64,000 nucleotides of DNA from Manihot esculenta (Eukaryota; Streptophyta; Magnoliopsida; Malpighiales; Euphorbiaceae). Both the position numbers and the translations under genes were made by a program. The stretch is taken from NCBI RefSeq assembly GCF_001659605.2, contig NC_035171.2, forward strand, positions 9,157,873 through 9,221,872. Reading direction: 5' to 3'. This document shows positions 34,635 to 46,594 of this stretch, one piece after another (within the stretch, counting starts at the first letter, position 1; each line of letters starts with the position of its first letter). A model generated the notes under the pieces. It made no database searches. It was not told the origin of the DNA and saw only the letters and a list, made by a program, of their open reading frames with translations.

Positions 34635-37210
34635 TGTAACGACCCGGAAACCGATACCCCTCTGTAACGGCCCGAACCGCTACCGGCGCTAGGATCCAGA
34701 TCGGCTTAAGGCCGCCGGGACCCGTAGCAAGCCAAACATACATCCTATCACCTGGTCAAATCCCATACATGATCAAAACTTAACATAAAAACTTAAACAT
34801 CTGATGTAAATACCGAGCTTGACCTGTATGCAACATAACTGAAAACATAAAGAAACCCCCTACTAGAGCCCTCATCAAAACTCTAGCTGGGTCAACATAA
34901 CATACATCAAGCCGGAGTCACATCCAAAGAACTAGAACCTAACCTGTGCATGCATCAAACCACAAACATAAGACCTCCACTAGGGTCCTCATCAAAACTC
35001 TAGCGTGGTAAACAACACATGCCACAAGTTTAGTTCAAGCACAACTCAACATTAAACCATAACATACATCATGTACTAAAAAGGGACTAACCAAGTCTTA
35101 GGGCCAAGCACAGTACTAATCCATAAACATAACTCTACTTTACGTTACATTACATTCATTATCTTACAATACATTATCTCATTTACATTACATGTCCACA
35201 CTAACTCTAATCTATATTACATAAGCAAAACCTTAACTCTTGAGACTTCCCGATCGACCTCCTACCTGCAACACTGGGGTTAGGGGAGAGGGGTGAGCTA
35301 AAAAGCCCAGTGAGTAGAAACAAGGAAAACAGTTCATTAATTACATGCTTTTATGAAATGCGTCACAGCACAAACATTTCACATAACGGATTGGACATGA
35401 CCACCAAAACTCCCTCTGACTGTAACATAACATGGTGCCCGGCCCTTCGGGCTCCTCAGGACTTCATTATGCCCGGCCCTTCGGGCTCCTCAGGACTTCA
35501 TTATGCCCGGCCCTCAAGGGGCTCCTCAGGACTTCATTAACATAACATAGCTAGGGCTATTGGGGTCGCCTTGGTCCATCCACATCAACAGTAAATAATG
35601 CAATGCGTCATATTCGTGTAACTAGTGCAATCAACCTATTACATATAAACATGATGCATGAACATGCTTTAGGCATTTGATTTCATAAAATAAAAGATTA
35701 AGTTTAGTTCTACTCACCTCTGGCAGACGCTGGACTGACTCTGCAACTGCTAACACTGATGGCCTCCTCGGTCCCTCGGGTCCGATCCTACACAGGTGGA
35801 CTCGAATGAGGTGCCAAACACACTCTAAACAACTCATAAACAACTACCCAAAAACCCCCTAAAACATCACCAAAGCATGCATAGAAAACAACCATGAAAA
35901 GGCTGGACAGGGCACTTTCGGCGGCACCTTCGGCGGCCGAACCCTCTCTCCAGAGACGAAACTCGGGCACTTTCGGCGGCACCTTCGGCGGCCGAAAGTC
36001 CCTCTCCAGAGACGAAAGTCAGGCACTTTCGGCGGGAACCTTCCTTCGGCGGCCGAAAGTCTGCTTTCAAGCCAAAACTCAACTTTCGGGGCAAGGTTAG
36101 GCGGCCAAACCATGCATCCACAGGCAGGTTCGGCGGCCGAAACTACCTTCGGCGGCCGAACCTGAGTTCATCCAGAACTCAGCCTCTCATGCATACAAGC
36201 CTCCCAAACCTTCCAAACACCCCAAAACAAGCACCCAACCTCTCAAAAACATGCATAAACCCTTAACCATGCACAAAGGAGCTTAAACAAGCTTAAACTC
36301 CAACAAAGAACATCATAAAGCATACATAAAGAGCTTATGACCCACATAAGCCAAAACCATCAAAACTAGCTTAAACCTCACTTGCTCTTTCCCAATCATG
36401 CATACACTCTCCCACATGCATAAACTAGCTTAAACCTTCAACATAACTTCACATAAACATACATAAACAAGCATAAGCATACATTGGGCATAAAACCCAC
36501 ATAAACCTAAACATGCATATCTACCCATACTCAACCATTAAAACCTCTTAAAACTTCATTAAAACATAAAGGAAAGCAAAGATCTACACTTACCTCTTGG
36601 AGCTCGAGGGTTGGTGTGATCCCTAACTTGGAGATGGGAGGAAACTACTCCTTGGGTCTCCAAGCTCCCAAAACTTAGATCTAAGCTTGAAAACTCTTCA
36701 AAGCAACCAAGAAACTCATAAAGACATGAAGGAAGTGAAGAAAAACATGAAAACGGCCAAGGGAGGACAAAAACTCACCTGAGCTCGAGAATGGGGAGAA
36801 AACTCGCCCATTTCCGATCTGAGGGCTCTTTATAGGTGGCCTGGTCAAAGACCTTCGGCAGCCTAACGTGCCCCCTAAACTCATGCATGTTTGGCGGCCG
36901 AACTTGAGGTTCGGCGGCCGAATCTTGGCTCGTTCAAACAAGACTTTCGGAGGCCAAAAGCGCTCCCAAAACCTTCCCATGTTCGGCGGCCGAACTTCAC
37001 TTTCGGCGGCCGAACCTGGCAAACGCCTCCTTGGTCTTTTCTTTTCAAAACTCAATTCTTTTTCATTTAAAACCATGAAATCAGTAAAAACATTTTAGAA
37101 AACACATTTTACCCTTCTAGAAGCCTCTGGCATCTTCAGAATTCCCGATTCCAATGGAGATTCCGCCGGAAGATAGGGATTCCGATGCCGGAATCTAGCC
37201 GGGTATTACA
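34635..37210 (-). repeat. 5' LTR of nested family B element
   Basis: 2,576 bp, TG...CA on the minus strand. The palindrome array at 35920-36160 has an additional unit compared with the partner. A TATA-like box (minus-strand TATAAAGAG) lies near 36830, with palindromes on its upstream side at 36890-37020. Confidence 0.93.
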
Positions 37211-38322
37211 ACTTCCCTCTACCTTTCATTGACCAGATGCTAGAAAGGCTTGCAGGTAAGTCGCACTATTGCTGTTTGGATGGTTATTCGGGATTTTATC
37301 AGATTCCAGTGGCCCCAGAAGACCAAGAGAAGACTACCTTCACTTGTCCTTTTGGTACATTTGCATTTAGAAGAATGTCATTCGGACTATGCAATGCACT
37401 TGCTACCTTCCAACGCTGTATGATGAGCATATTTTCTGATTATGTGGAGAAAATCATTGAAGTCTTCATGGATGACTTTACGGTGTACGGTAACTCCTTC
37501 GAAGAATGCCTTACCAATCTAAAAAAGATCCTACAGAGATGCCTTGAATCAAATCTTGTGCTTAACTACGAAAAATGCCACTTCATGGTTAACCAAGCCT
37601 TGATCCTAGGCCATGTTGTTTCAGCCAAAGGGATTGAAGTGGACAAAGCCAAGGTGGACACCATAAAAAATCTGCCTTACCCCACAAATGTTATAGACAT
37701 CCGCTCCTTCCTTGGCCATGCAGGATTCTACAGAAGATTTATAAAGGATTTCTCCAAAATCACGCAACCGTTATGCAGATTGCTCCAACAAGATGTACCA
37801 TTTGATTTTGATACAGGTTGCAAGACAACATTTGATCTAATAAAGGAACTACTAGTGACTGCCCCAATCGTTCAAGCACTAGATTGGAACTTGCCCTTTG
37901 AAATCATGTGTGATGCAAGCAACTACGCTGTGGGGGCAGTCTTGGGACAATGAGTGGGCAACACACCTCATGTGATTCACTATGCATCCCGAACTCTAGA
38001 CGCTGCTCAAAGCAACTACTCAACAACAGAAAAGGAGCTCCTAGCTGTTGTCTTTGCTTTAGAGAAATTCAGACCTTACCTCCTGGGGACCAAAGTTATA
38101 ATCTACTCAGACCATGCTGCCTTACGATACTTGATCAAGAAAAAGGAGGCGAAACCACGACTCATTCGATGGATTTTGCTTTTACAAGAGTTCGATCTGG
38201 AGATACGAGACAAGAAAGGAAAGGAGAATCTAGTGGCCGATCACCTAAGCCGACTCCCTACTAGTTCCGAACCTTATACAATCAAGGAAGATTTTCCAGA
38301 CGAACATCTATTCGCCTCTTAG
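37211..38322 (+). pseudogene. Athila-like reverse transcriptase (C-terminal part) and RNase H
   Basis: Resumes at PLPFIDQMLERLAG. It shows YQIPVAPEDQEKTTF, the RT catalytic motif FMDDFTVYG, the thumb VKNLPYP-like region, and RNase H motifs [35 protein letters not shown] and [12 protein letters not shown]. There is one TGA (37951-37953) inside RNase H. The frame ends at DEHLFAS with TAG (38320-38322), exactly where the integrase linker should begin. No integrase follows. Confidence 0.93.
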
Positions 38323-38408
38323 CTAGCTTAGTATTTAAATTCATGTATAAAAAAAAAACAGGCCAGAGATTCGGAAACCAGATAATGTAACACAATTCCA
38401 GGTTTTAG

Positions 38409-41108
38409 TGGAACGACCCGGAAACCGATACCCCTCTGTAACGATCCGAACCGCTACCGGCGCTAGCATCCAGATCGGCTTAAGGTCGCCGGGACCCGTA
38501 GCAAGCCAAACATACATCCTATCACCTGGTCAAATCCCATACATGATCAAAACTTAAACATAAAAACTGTGACATCTGATGTAAATACCGAGCTTGACCT
38601 GTATGCAACATAACTGGAAACATAAAGAACCCCCTACTAGAGTCCTCATCAAAACTCTAGCTGGGTCAACATAACATACATCAAGCTGGGATCACATCCA
38701 AGGAACTAGAACCTAACCTGTGCATGCATCAGACCACAAACATAAGACCTCCACTAGAGTCCTCATCAACTCTAGCATGGTAAACAACACATGCCACAAG
38801 TTTAGTTCAAGCACAACTCAACATAAAACCACTACATACATCATGTACTAAACAGGGATTAACCAAGTCTTAGGGCCAAGCACAGTACTAATACATAAAC
38901 ATAACTCTACTTTACTTACATTACAATTCATTATCTCAGTTTACATTACATGTCCACACTAACACTATTCTAATACATAAGCACAACCTTAACTCTTGAG
39001 ACTTCCCGATCGACCTCAAACCTGCAACACTGGGGTTAGGGGAGAGGGGTGAGCTAAAAAGCCCAGTGAGTAGAAACAAATAAAAACAGTTCATTAATTA
39101 CATGCTTTTATGAAATGCGTCACAACACAAACAATTCACATCACGGATTGGACATGACCTCCAAAGCTCCCTCTGTCGGTGCCCGGCCCCCAAAGGAGCT
39201 CACACAGGACTTTCAATACATAACATGGTGCCCGGCCCTCAAAGGAGCTCCACAGGACTTCTCTTGTCGTGACAGACTTATGGGCCATTGGGGTCGCCTT
39301 GGTCCATCCACATCAATAGTAAAGAATGCAATGCGTCATATTCGTGTAACTAGTGCAATCAACCTATTACATATAAACATGATGTATGAACATGCTTTAG
39401 GCATTTGATTTCGTAAAATAAAAGATTAAGTTAGTTCTACTCACGTCTGGCAGACGCTGGACTGACTCTGCAACTGCTAACACTGATGGCCTCCTCGATC
39501 CCTCGGGTCCAATCCTACACAGGTGGACTCGAATGAGGTGCCAAGCACACTCTAAGCAACTCATAAACAACTACCCAAAAACTCCCTAAAACATCCTCAA
39601 AACATGCATAGAAAACACCTATGAAAGGGCTGGACAGGGTACTTTCGGCGGCCGAAGGTCCCTTCCAGAGCCGAAAGCCATGCAGGTTCGGCGGCAGGTT
39701 CGGCGGCCGAAGCCTCACTCCAGATCTGAAAGTCAAGCACCTTCGGCAACCGAACATCACCTTCAGCGGCCGAAAGTCTGCTCCAAATCCGAAACAGAAC
39801 TTTCGGGGGCAAGGTTAGGCGGCCAATCCATGCATCCACAGGCAGGTTCGGCGGCTAAAACTACCTTCGGCGGCCGAACCTGAGTTCGTCCAGAACTCAG
39901 CCTCTCATGCATACAAGCCTCCCTAACCTTCCAAACACCCCAAAACAAGCACCCAACCTCTTAAAAACATGCATAAACCCTTAACCATGCACAAAAGAGC
40001 TTAAACAAGCTTAAACTCCAACAAAGAACATCATAGAGCATACATAAAGAGCTTATGACCCACATAAGCCAAAACCATCAAAGCTACTTAAAACCTCACT
40101 TGCTCTCTCCCAATCATGCATACACTCTCCCACATGCATAAAGGAGCATAAACTAACATAAACTCCTCAACACAACATCACATAACATACATTGGGCATA
40201 AAACCCACATAAACCTAAACATGCATATCTACCCATACTCAACCATCAAAACTCCATTAAAATTACTTAAAACTTCTTTAAAACACTAGGAAAGCAAGGA
40301 TCTACACTTACCTCTTGAAGATTGAAGGGTGGTGCGATCCCTAACTCGGAGGTGTGGAGGATCCAAGCTCCAAAAGTCTCCAAGCTCCCAAAACTCCTAT
40401 TTAAGCTTCAAAACTTCAAAACAAGGGTAGAACTCATGAAAAACTTGAGGGATGGGTAGAGAAAGCATGAAAACGACCAAAGGAGTACAAAAACTCACCT
40501 GAGCTGGAGAATGGGGAGAAAACTCGCCCATTTCCGATCTGAGGGCTCTTTATAGGTGGCCTGGTCAAAGACCTTCGGCAGCCTAACGTGCCCCTAAACT
40601 CATGCATGTTCGGCGGCCGAACTTGAGGTTCGGCGTAGAGAAAGCATGAAAACGACCAAAGGAGTACAAAAACTCACCTGAGCTCGAGAATGGGGAGAAA
40701 ACTCGCCCATTTCCGATCTGAGGGCTCTTTATAGGTGGCCTGGTCAAAGACCTTCGGCAGCCTAACGTGCCCCCTAAACTCATGCATGTTCGGCGGCCGA
40801 ACTTGAGGTTTGGCGGCCGAACCTTGGCTCGTTCAAACAAAGCTTTCAGAGGCCAAAAGCGCTCCTAAAACCTTCCCATGTTCGGCGGCCGAACTTCACT
40901 TTCGGCGGCCGAACCTGGCAAATGCCTCCTTGGTCTAATCTTTTAAAAACTCATTTCTTTTCCATTTAAACCATGAAATCAGTAAAAACATTTTAGAAAA
41001 CACATTTTACTCCTCTAGAAGACTCTGGCATCATCAAAATTCCAGATTCCAACGGAGATTCCGCCGGAAGGTAGGGATTCCGATGCCGGAATCTAGCCGG
41101 GTATTACA
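38409..41108 (-). mobile_element. family B solo LTR
   Basis: A single LTR of about 2.7 kb, related to 29810-32326, flanked by the perfect 5-bp duplication TTTAG (38404-38408 and 41109-41113). There is no internal DNA, so this is the product of recombination between the two LTRs of a full element. The left terminus reads TGGAAC instead of TGTAAC. It contains a 179-bp direct duplication. Confidence 0.94.
40456..40813. repeat. 179-bp tandem duplication inside the solo LTR
   Basis: GTAGAGAAAGCATGAAAACG begins at 40456 and again at 40635, and the units are nearly identical. The duplicated block includes the TATA region (CTCTTTATAGG) and one palindrome, so the LTR has two copies of its core promoter. 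Confidence 0.92.
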
Positions 41109-42875
41109 TTTAGCTATTTTGCAGGTAAAAGCTAGAGGGCCAACCTGTTTGCCCACACAAGCTGGGCAAACAGCAGAGATGATTCAAAAAAAGTTGGCAT
41201 ACGGTCTGCCCACACAGCAAGCTACCTGTTCGACCAGCTTGTTTGCCCACACAGCTGGGCAGACAACAAGCCTTCACACAGAATGCTGCAGAAATTCCAC
41301 CTGTTCGACCAGTCTGTTTGCCCACACAACTGGGCAAACAGCAGGCCAGTGCGCAAGAAGCTGCCAGACCACACTTCAGATCATTGTGAGACCACACTGT
41401 TTGCCCATGCAAGCTGGGCAAACACCCAAGGCAGCAGAATCGACAAGGGAGAAATCTTAAACAGGGCAGTACCTTCTTCATCTCTATTCAATATTCTATT
41501 ATGCCCTTCCCATGACAACTCTTCTTCTCAAAACTTCTTGTTGCTGCACAAAATGGGCAACACCTTTTGCAATCTTTCGTTGTCCCGCTGTATGACAACA
41601 TGATTTGGCATCACACAACAGCACCAGCAGGCCAATTAGCAGCATACCAAGCTGTTTGCCCACACAAGCTGGGCAAACAACTGCAGCAGATCAGCAGGCA
41701 GCCTATATCAACAGGCCTACCAGCAGATAGACCAGCAGGCCTACCAGCCAGCAGGCCAACCACAAGCGCAGCAGTACACTAGACCAGCACATCCTGCCAC
41801 CTGCACACAGAAATACCTGAAGCATCCAGCTATTTGCCCAAACAGAATTGGGTAAACAACCACACCAAGGAAGTATCAGTTTTTCACTTGACCTTTAATT
41901 TTCCCATACATTGAGGACAATGCATGAATTAGGTGTGGGGGTGCATATCTTTGAATTTTGATGTCTCATGCATTTTTTTTTATTTCTTTTTAGTTCATTT
42001 AGGCTTTAATTGTTAATTAGCACACATTTGGTGAAATTTTTCATTTTTGCTTTAAATTCACAGTCTTCACACACATGTAGCCACAGTTTTTCTGTTTTGG
42101 TATGCTTTACTCAAACACTTAGGCTATATTGAATAAGCTTTCTTTCCATGACCCCATTGACGTGATAACTCTTTAAACCTAAGTTGAATCACTTGCAGTG
42201 AGTTGTATTCATTTTGGGAATTACCTTTTGAATTGAATCTTTGAGCTTGCCATGGTGAAAAATATATTGATGACCCTCATTAAAGAGAATAAATTGAAAG
42301 TTGTGTGAATGAACTAAATATGACTTAATTTAGCAATTGGTATTGATTTGCCCCTATCATTGAGAAAAAGAAAAAGAAAATTCAGCAAAGGCAAAGACCT
42401 CAAAAAGCACAAAGTAAAAACTGTTCCAATGGTCAAAGACTATGAACAGAGCTAGTAGCCACTTGGACAAGTGACCAACTGAGTAACTGGGGGTGGGTAT
42501 CACAAATATGTACCTTCACGTCAAAAGGTTGGTGACTTTTTCAAGCAAGAATAAAAGTGCAAAAAGCTGAATAAAAAGTAAAAGTGCTTCAAGTAAAAGG
42601 CAAATCACTCTGAAAGCTAGAAAGAGTCTAAATAAACAAGAATATGTGCATGTATGATCTCTCTATTAAGGAAAATAAATCCTAACCATGGTAGGTAAAG
42701 AGAGACAAGGAAAAGAGGAAAGTAACCTTGGTGCATACACTCTTCACTATAATGCTTCAAAGTAGGGGTCTAGGGTATGAGCTTAAGTGGAAATAAGGAT
42801 CAAGTAGTAAAGAAAAGCTTGTTTGACTAAGTCTATTTGCTTGAGGACAAGCAAAGGGCTAGGTGTGGGGGTATT
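41109..42875 (+). other. 3' internal region of Athila-like element
   Basis: About 700 bp dense in the TGTTTGCCCA...TGGGCAAACA hairpin (arms at 41146/41163, 41315/41331, 41399/41415 and 41653/41670), then noncoding DNA. No long frame; the short ones read the hairpin repeat. The purine motif AGGTGTGGGGGT occurs at about 41931 and again at 42861 just before the LTR, each preceded by TTGAGGACAA. Confidence 0.8.
42861..42875 (+). promoter_or_regulatory. polypurine tract of Athila-like element
   Basis: AGGTGTGGGGGTATT abuts the 3' LTR at 42876. It resembles the usual Athila tract. A near copy with the same left context lies about 930 bp upstream. Confidence 0.75.
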
Positions 42876-44503
42876 TGATAGAGCCAAATTTAGACCCATT
42901 TTCCATATTAATATTTATGTTAATTTACACATTTTCTGTCTAATTTTGTGGTTTTGATCTTATTTTGCACAAAATGGAGTAAATTGGTAATTTGAAAAAA
43001 ATGGCCTTAAATCTGCCCAAAAGAGAGCAAAACTGCACAAGCATGGTTTGCCCAACTTGTTTGCCCAAACCAAAGTGAGGCTGAAATAAAGAGGAAAAGT
43101 GATAACTGACTGACCAGGCTGTTTGCCCAAGTCTGTTTGGGCAAACAGCGGAGCAAGGCAGAAACAAGCACGCCACCAGTAGGGAGACAGCCTGTCAAAC
43201 CCGCGCCGTTTACCCGAACAACACTGGGCAAACAAGGACTAGGGACGCAGACAGCAGAGATGACAGACAACTTGCCCAGTTTGTTTGCCCACACAACTCG
43301 GGCAAACAGCACCAGCAACAGCAAGACAGCAAAACTGCCAAACTTGAGGATCAAGTCAAAAAGAGTCCTTTTGCACTCCAATCACGTGGGACAGCTCAGC
43401 AACACATAAATCCACCTCAGCAATCTCTCCTACATATTTGGGAAGCCAAAAATCAAAAAGACAAAAATACTCTCCAAGAATCCAAGTCCAAATAGGAAAA
43501 GAAGTCACAACTCAACAAGGAAACCCTAGGGCAGCCTCTTCAGCTATAAAAAGGCATGCAAACCAACAAATCAAATATCCATCTTTCACATCTGAGGATC
43601 AATTCTCCTTCGGCAGAAGCACCACAGCAGCTGCGCCTCTTGCGCCAGCCCTTTTTTCCTCCTTTTCCTTGTTTTCTTTCTTTTCTTTTATGTTTGTTTC
43701 AGCCATGAGTGGCTGAAACCCTAATTTCTAGTTGAAGAATAAGGTGAAACTTTAGTTGTTTATGGATTGGGAGATCTGAACCTATATGTTCTTCTTTTAT
43801 TTTTCAATATTTATGCAATTTTATGCTTAAAGTTATTATTGCTTGTTGTTTTGATCAAATTGGCCACTTGATTCTTGATTGCAAGGTAATTATTGTTAGT
43901 TTGGATAATTTTCAGTCCGTAATTGCTGGAATTATTCAATTATAAGAACATTTGATGTAAAAACTAAGGAAATTGCATAATCTAGCAATATCACCATACG
44001 TTTGGGTAGCTAGAATCAGGTGTCTCTATCTCTTAACCCAATTGACAGTTGTTTGTTGCCTAAGGCCCAAGGATGTTCCTTGACAACTTGTTGGTTAGTG
44101 ATTAATTAGAGGACGTTCCCTAATTAATCTATGCTTAAGGAGGGATTTGGTTGGCGAGAAGCATCTTCCACCTCCATAACTAATTTATTGAATCAAATAA
44201 AAGAATCTTTGTATCAATGATCAATCCCAACAACTAAAGTGAATCCAATTCTTCAACTAGGCTTTTCTCATTATTGATTTCTCTTTACTTTATTATTTGC
44301 TTGCTTGCTTTTAATTTTAGTTTAACTCAACAATCTCAAAACCCCCTTTTTATTTTATTGTCTATTTATTTACTTGGTCTTGACAAGAAAATTAAGTAAG
44401 TATCAATTCCCTGCGGATACGATCCTTTTGCCACTATCTACAGTTGTAAAATTGTTGATAACCAAAAAGGTTATTTTTGACCGGCCTCGACAACCGCGAG
44501 TCA
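42876..44503 (+). repeat. 3' LTR of Athila-like element
   Basis: 1,628 bp, TGATAG...GAGTCA, followed by the CTTTG duplication. Similar along its whole length to 24717-26366, with scattered substitutions. Confidence 0.95.
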
Positions 44504-44508
44504 CTTTG

Positions 44509-45174
44509 GATTTTTGCAGCCTCGGAGTGAAAATGGACCAGATCAAGCCTTCCAAGAACCTTACACTGTCCCGGAAGAGCATGAACGCTGCTTTGGACGC
44601 CCTCCTAGCTGGGCGATCGGTAGGAGAAGCTGCTCAAAGGGTGGCTGAAGTCATTTCTTCCAGGTCGGCTAGCCGACCTCATCCTCCAGCTCCGGTTACT
44701 TCTCAGGCTCCCAGACCGAGTTCTCGAGGTGTCAAGTCTGCCAGGCCCTCCAGCCGCAGCAGGTCGGGCTCTGCCCCTCAGTCTTCTCAAGCCCCCAAGG
44801 CCCGACGGGCTCCTACTGAGGGGGCGAAAAATGCTCTAAAGATTACTATCAAGCCGGTCGGAAACACCGAGCAAGTGAGGATGGATACTGCCGCGTCCTC
44901 GGTGGTAGTTTCTGAAGAAAGGTCTGGAGCCTCTCCAGCTGGAGGCAGGGTTCCTGAGGACCGGCTGGAGGTCGTCCCTGTAAGTGAGGGTGCTTGGGTC
45001 GTTGCTACTGAGGGCACTTCCATCATCGAGGGCATCCTTGAGGAGAGGGCTAAGTCCAGGCCAGTTGAGGACGTTCCTCCTCAAGAGAAGTTGTCAATTG
45101 CCTCTGAGGGCCTTGTAGAGGGGGTTGGGAGTAAGCGTCCCCCTCCCTCTAAAGTTCCTGCCCCAGCTCCCATT
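44509..45174 (+). pseudogene. gypsy-type-transposon ORF, second part
   Basis: After the Athila insertion an acceptor-like TTTTTGCAG (about 44511-44519) precedes VKMDQIKPSKNLTLSRKSMNAALDALLAGRSVGEA and then a Ser/Pro/Arg-rich disordered region. The style and position fit the continuation of the ORF broken at 24643. The frame does not join perfectly through the nearest acceptor, so splicing or a frameshift is uncertain. The open frame recorded from 44374 begins inside the Athila LTR and is a chance fusion. It is cut near 45175 by a Del-like pol fragment. Confidence 0.65.
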
Positions 45175-46229
45175 CAAGTGTGATCCATCAGTGGCAGAGT
45201 CAGTCTGCCGGTATAGTCTAGTGTTTATTGAGGGTAGATGCCTTCCAGCCGACGTTGTGGTTCTAGACTTGACGGATTTTGATGTCATTCTAAGGATGGA
45301 TTGGCTATCTGCTCATGGTGCTACCTTGGACTGCAGAGACAAGGTAGTCAAGTTCAAAGATCAGGATGGGTCAAAGGTTGTCTTTAGGGGAGACAGGAGA
45401 GGTACACCTAGAGGTTTGATATCAGCCCTACAGGCTCTAGGTTGCTTAGGAGAGGTTGTCAGGGGTTTCTAGCTCATGTGAGAGAGCTTGATAGTCAGGT
45501 TAGGGAGCCCGCCTCAGTGCCCGTAGTTAGAGAGTTTCCAGATGTCTTTCCAGACGAGCTTCCAGGACTACCACCTGCTAGAGAGATAGAGTTCGAAATA
45601 GAAGTGATGCCTGGAACCAGACCAATCTCTATCCCTCCCTACAGGATGGCACCAGCAGAGTTGAAGGAGCTAAAGGAGCAGTTGCAAGAGTTGGTAGACA
45701 AGGATTTCATCCGATCGAGTACCTCACCTTAGGGTGCTCCAGTACTGTTCGTAAAGAAGAAGAATGGATCATTGAGACTTTGTATCGACTACAGGCAGTT
45801 GAACAAAGTCACTACCAAGAATAAGTATCCGTTACCTAGGATCGACGATCTATTTAACCAGCTAGCAGGAGCAGGTTGTTTTTTCAAGATAGATCTGAGA
45901 TCCGGGTACCACCAGCTGAGAATCAGAGAGGAAGATATGCTGAAGACGGCATTCAGGACCAGATATGGACATTATGAGTTCCTAGTAATGCCGTTTGGGC
46001 TGACCAATGCCCTCGCAGCATTCATGGACCTCATGAACATAGTTTTTAGCCAGTATTTGGATTACTTTATTATTGTCTTCATTGATGATATCTTAGTGTA
46101 TTCTAGAGATGCAGAGGAGCATGCCCATCATCTGAGGATAGTTTTGCAGACCCTGAGGGAGCACGGCTTGTATGCCAAGTTCTCCAAATGTGAATTCTGG
46201 TTAAGGAGCATATCTTTTTTGGGGCATGT
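45175..46229 (+). pseudogene. LTR-less Del-like pol fragment, left part (protease to RT)
   Basis: Starts abruptly within the protease region ([14 protein letters not shown], equal to residue 604 of the family-C polyprotein). It runs through [24 protein letters not shown] RT motifs and [15 protein letters not shown] to [10 protein letters not shown] single-base loss near 45440 shifts the frame, and TAG at 45730-45732 replaces a conserved Trp. It is interrupted at 46229 by the family-C element and continues at 56227. No LTR of its own is present on either side. Confidence 0.9.
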
Positions 46230-46407
46230 TGTAATACCCGGCTAGACTCCGGTATCGGGATCCCTACCGTCCGGTGGGACCTCGGTTGTCGGAAACCTCT
46301 AGAAGGGTAAAACTATGATTTTATGAAGTGTTTTCATGTATTTCAATGGTTTTAAGTATGAAATTAAATGAGTTTTTGCATGAAAAGTCTTTGGAGGAAA
46401 ACCCAGG

Positions 46408-46532
46408 TTCGGCCGCCGAAAGTCAAGTTCGGCCGCCGAACATGCATGCGTTTTGGAGGCACGTTAGGCCCCCGAAAGCATGAGTGAGGGAAGTCCAGGT
46501 TCGGCCGCCGAACCTCATGTTCGGCCGCCGAA
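46408..46532 (+). promoter_or_regulatory. promoter-proximal palindrome cluster in family C LTR
   Basis: Four copies of TTCGGCCGCCGAA (TTCGGC-N-GCCGAA) at 46408, 46428, 46500 and 46520, 55-180 bp upstream of the TATA box. Each contains GCCGCC, the core of the GCC box bound by plant ERF factors. Diverged relatives (TAGGCCCCCGAA, TTCGGCCCCCGAA) lie between and after them. The regulatory role is inferred. Confidence 0.55.
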
Positions 46533-46586
46533 CATGGCATGCATGCGGAGGCACATTCGGCCCCCGAACGTGGCCTGGCCAGCCAC

Positions 46587-46594
46587 TATAAAAG
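46587..46594 (+). promoter_or_regulatory. TATA box of family C LTR
   Basis: TATAAAAG in the context CCACTATAAAAGGGTC. It probably sets the U3/R boundary near 46615-46625. The same box is at 54273-54280 in the 3' LTR and in family A at the equivalent place. Confidence 0.8.

Larger units (their letters stand above)
29810..37210 (-). mobile_element. Family B Del/Tekay-like element, internally deleted, nested in Athila RT
   Basis: LTRs 29810-32326 and 34635-37210 (TG...CA). Target duplication ACTTC at 29805-29809 and 37211-37215. Orientation is minus: primer site beside the right LTR, polypurine tract beside the left one. The internal part is only 2,308 bp and retains zinc knuckles and scraps of pol, so the element is non-autonomous. 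The LTRs are similar but differ by substitutions and one insertion of nearly 60 bp in the palindrome array. Confidence 0.95.
24717..44503 (+). mobile_element. Athila-like Ty3/gypsy element, degenerate, with two nested insertions
   Basis: LTRs 24717-26366 and 42876-44503 start TGATAG and end GAGTCA. The target duplication CTTTG is perfect (24712-24716 and 44504-44508). The primer site is complementary to Asp tRNA, the Athila norm. Its own internal DNA contains gag, protease, RT and RNase H with many stops; integrase is missing. It carries a family-B element (29810-37210) and a family-B solo LTR (38409-41108). The element therefore spans 19.8 kb, of which about 9.7 kb is its own. It cannot move by itself. 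Confidence 0.95.

Noticed and set aside
41146..41680. regularly spaced repeats resembling a CRISPR array
   Set aside because: Eukaryotic retroelement context, irregular spacing, and the repeats also occur in LTRs and coding linkers. No cas-like gene.
44374..45183. 269-codon frame crossing the Athila LTR border
   Set aside because: A chance fusion of LTR sequence to the interrupted host ORF. Only the part after 44509 has family resemblance.
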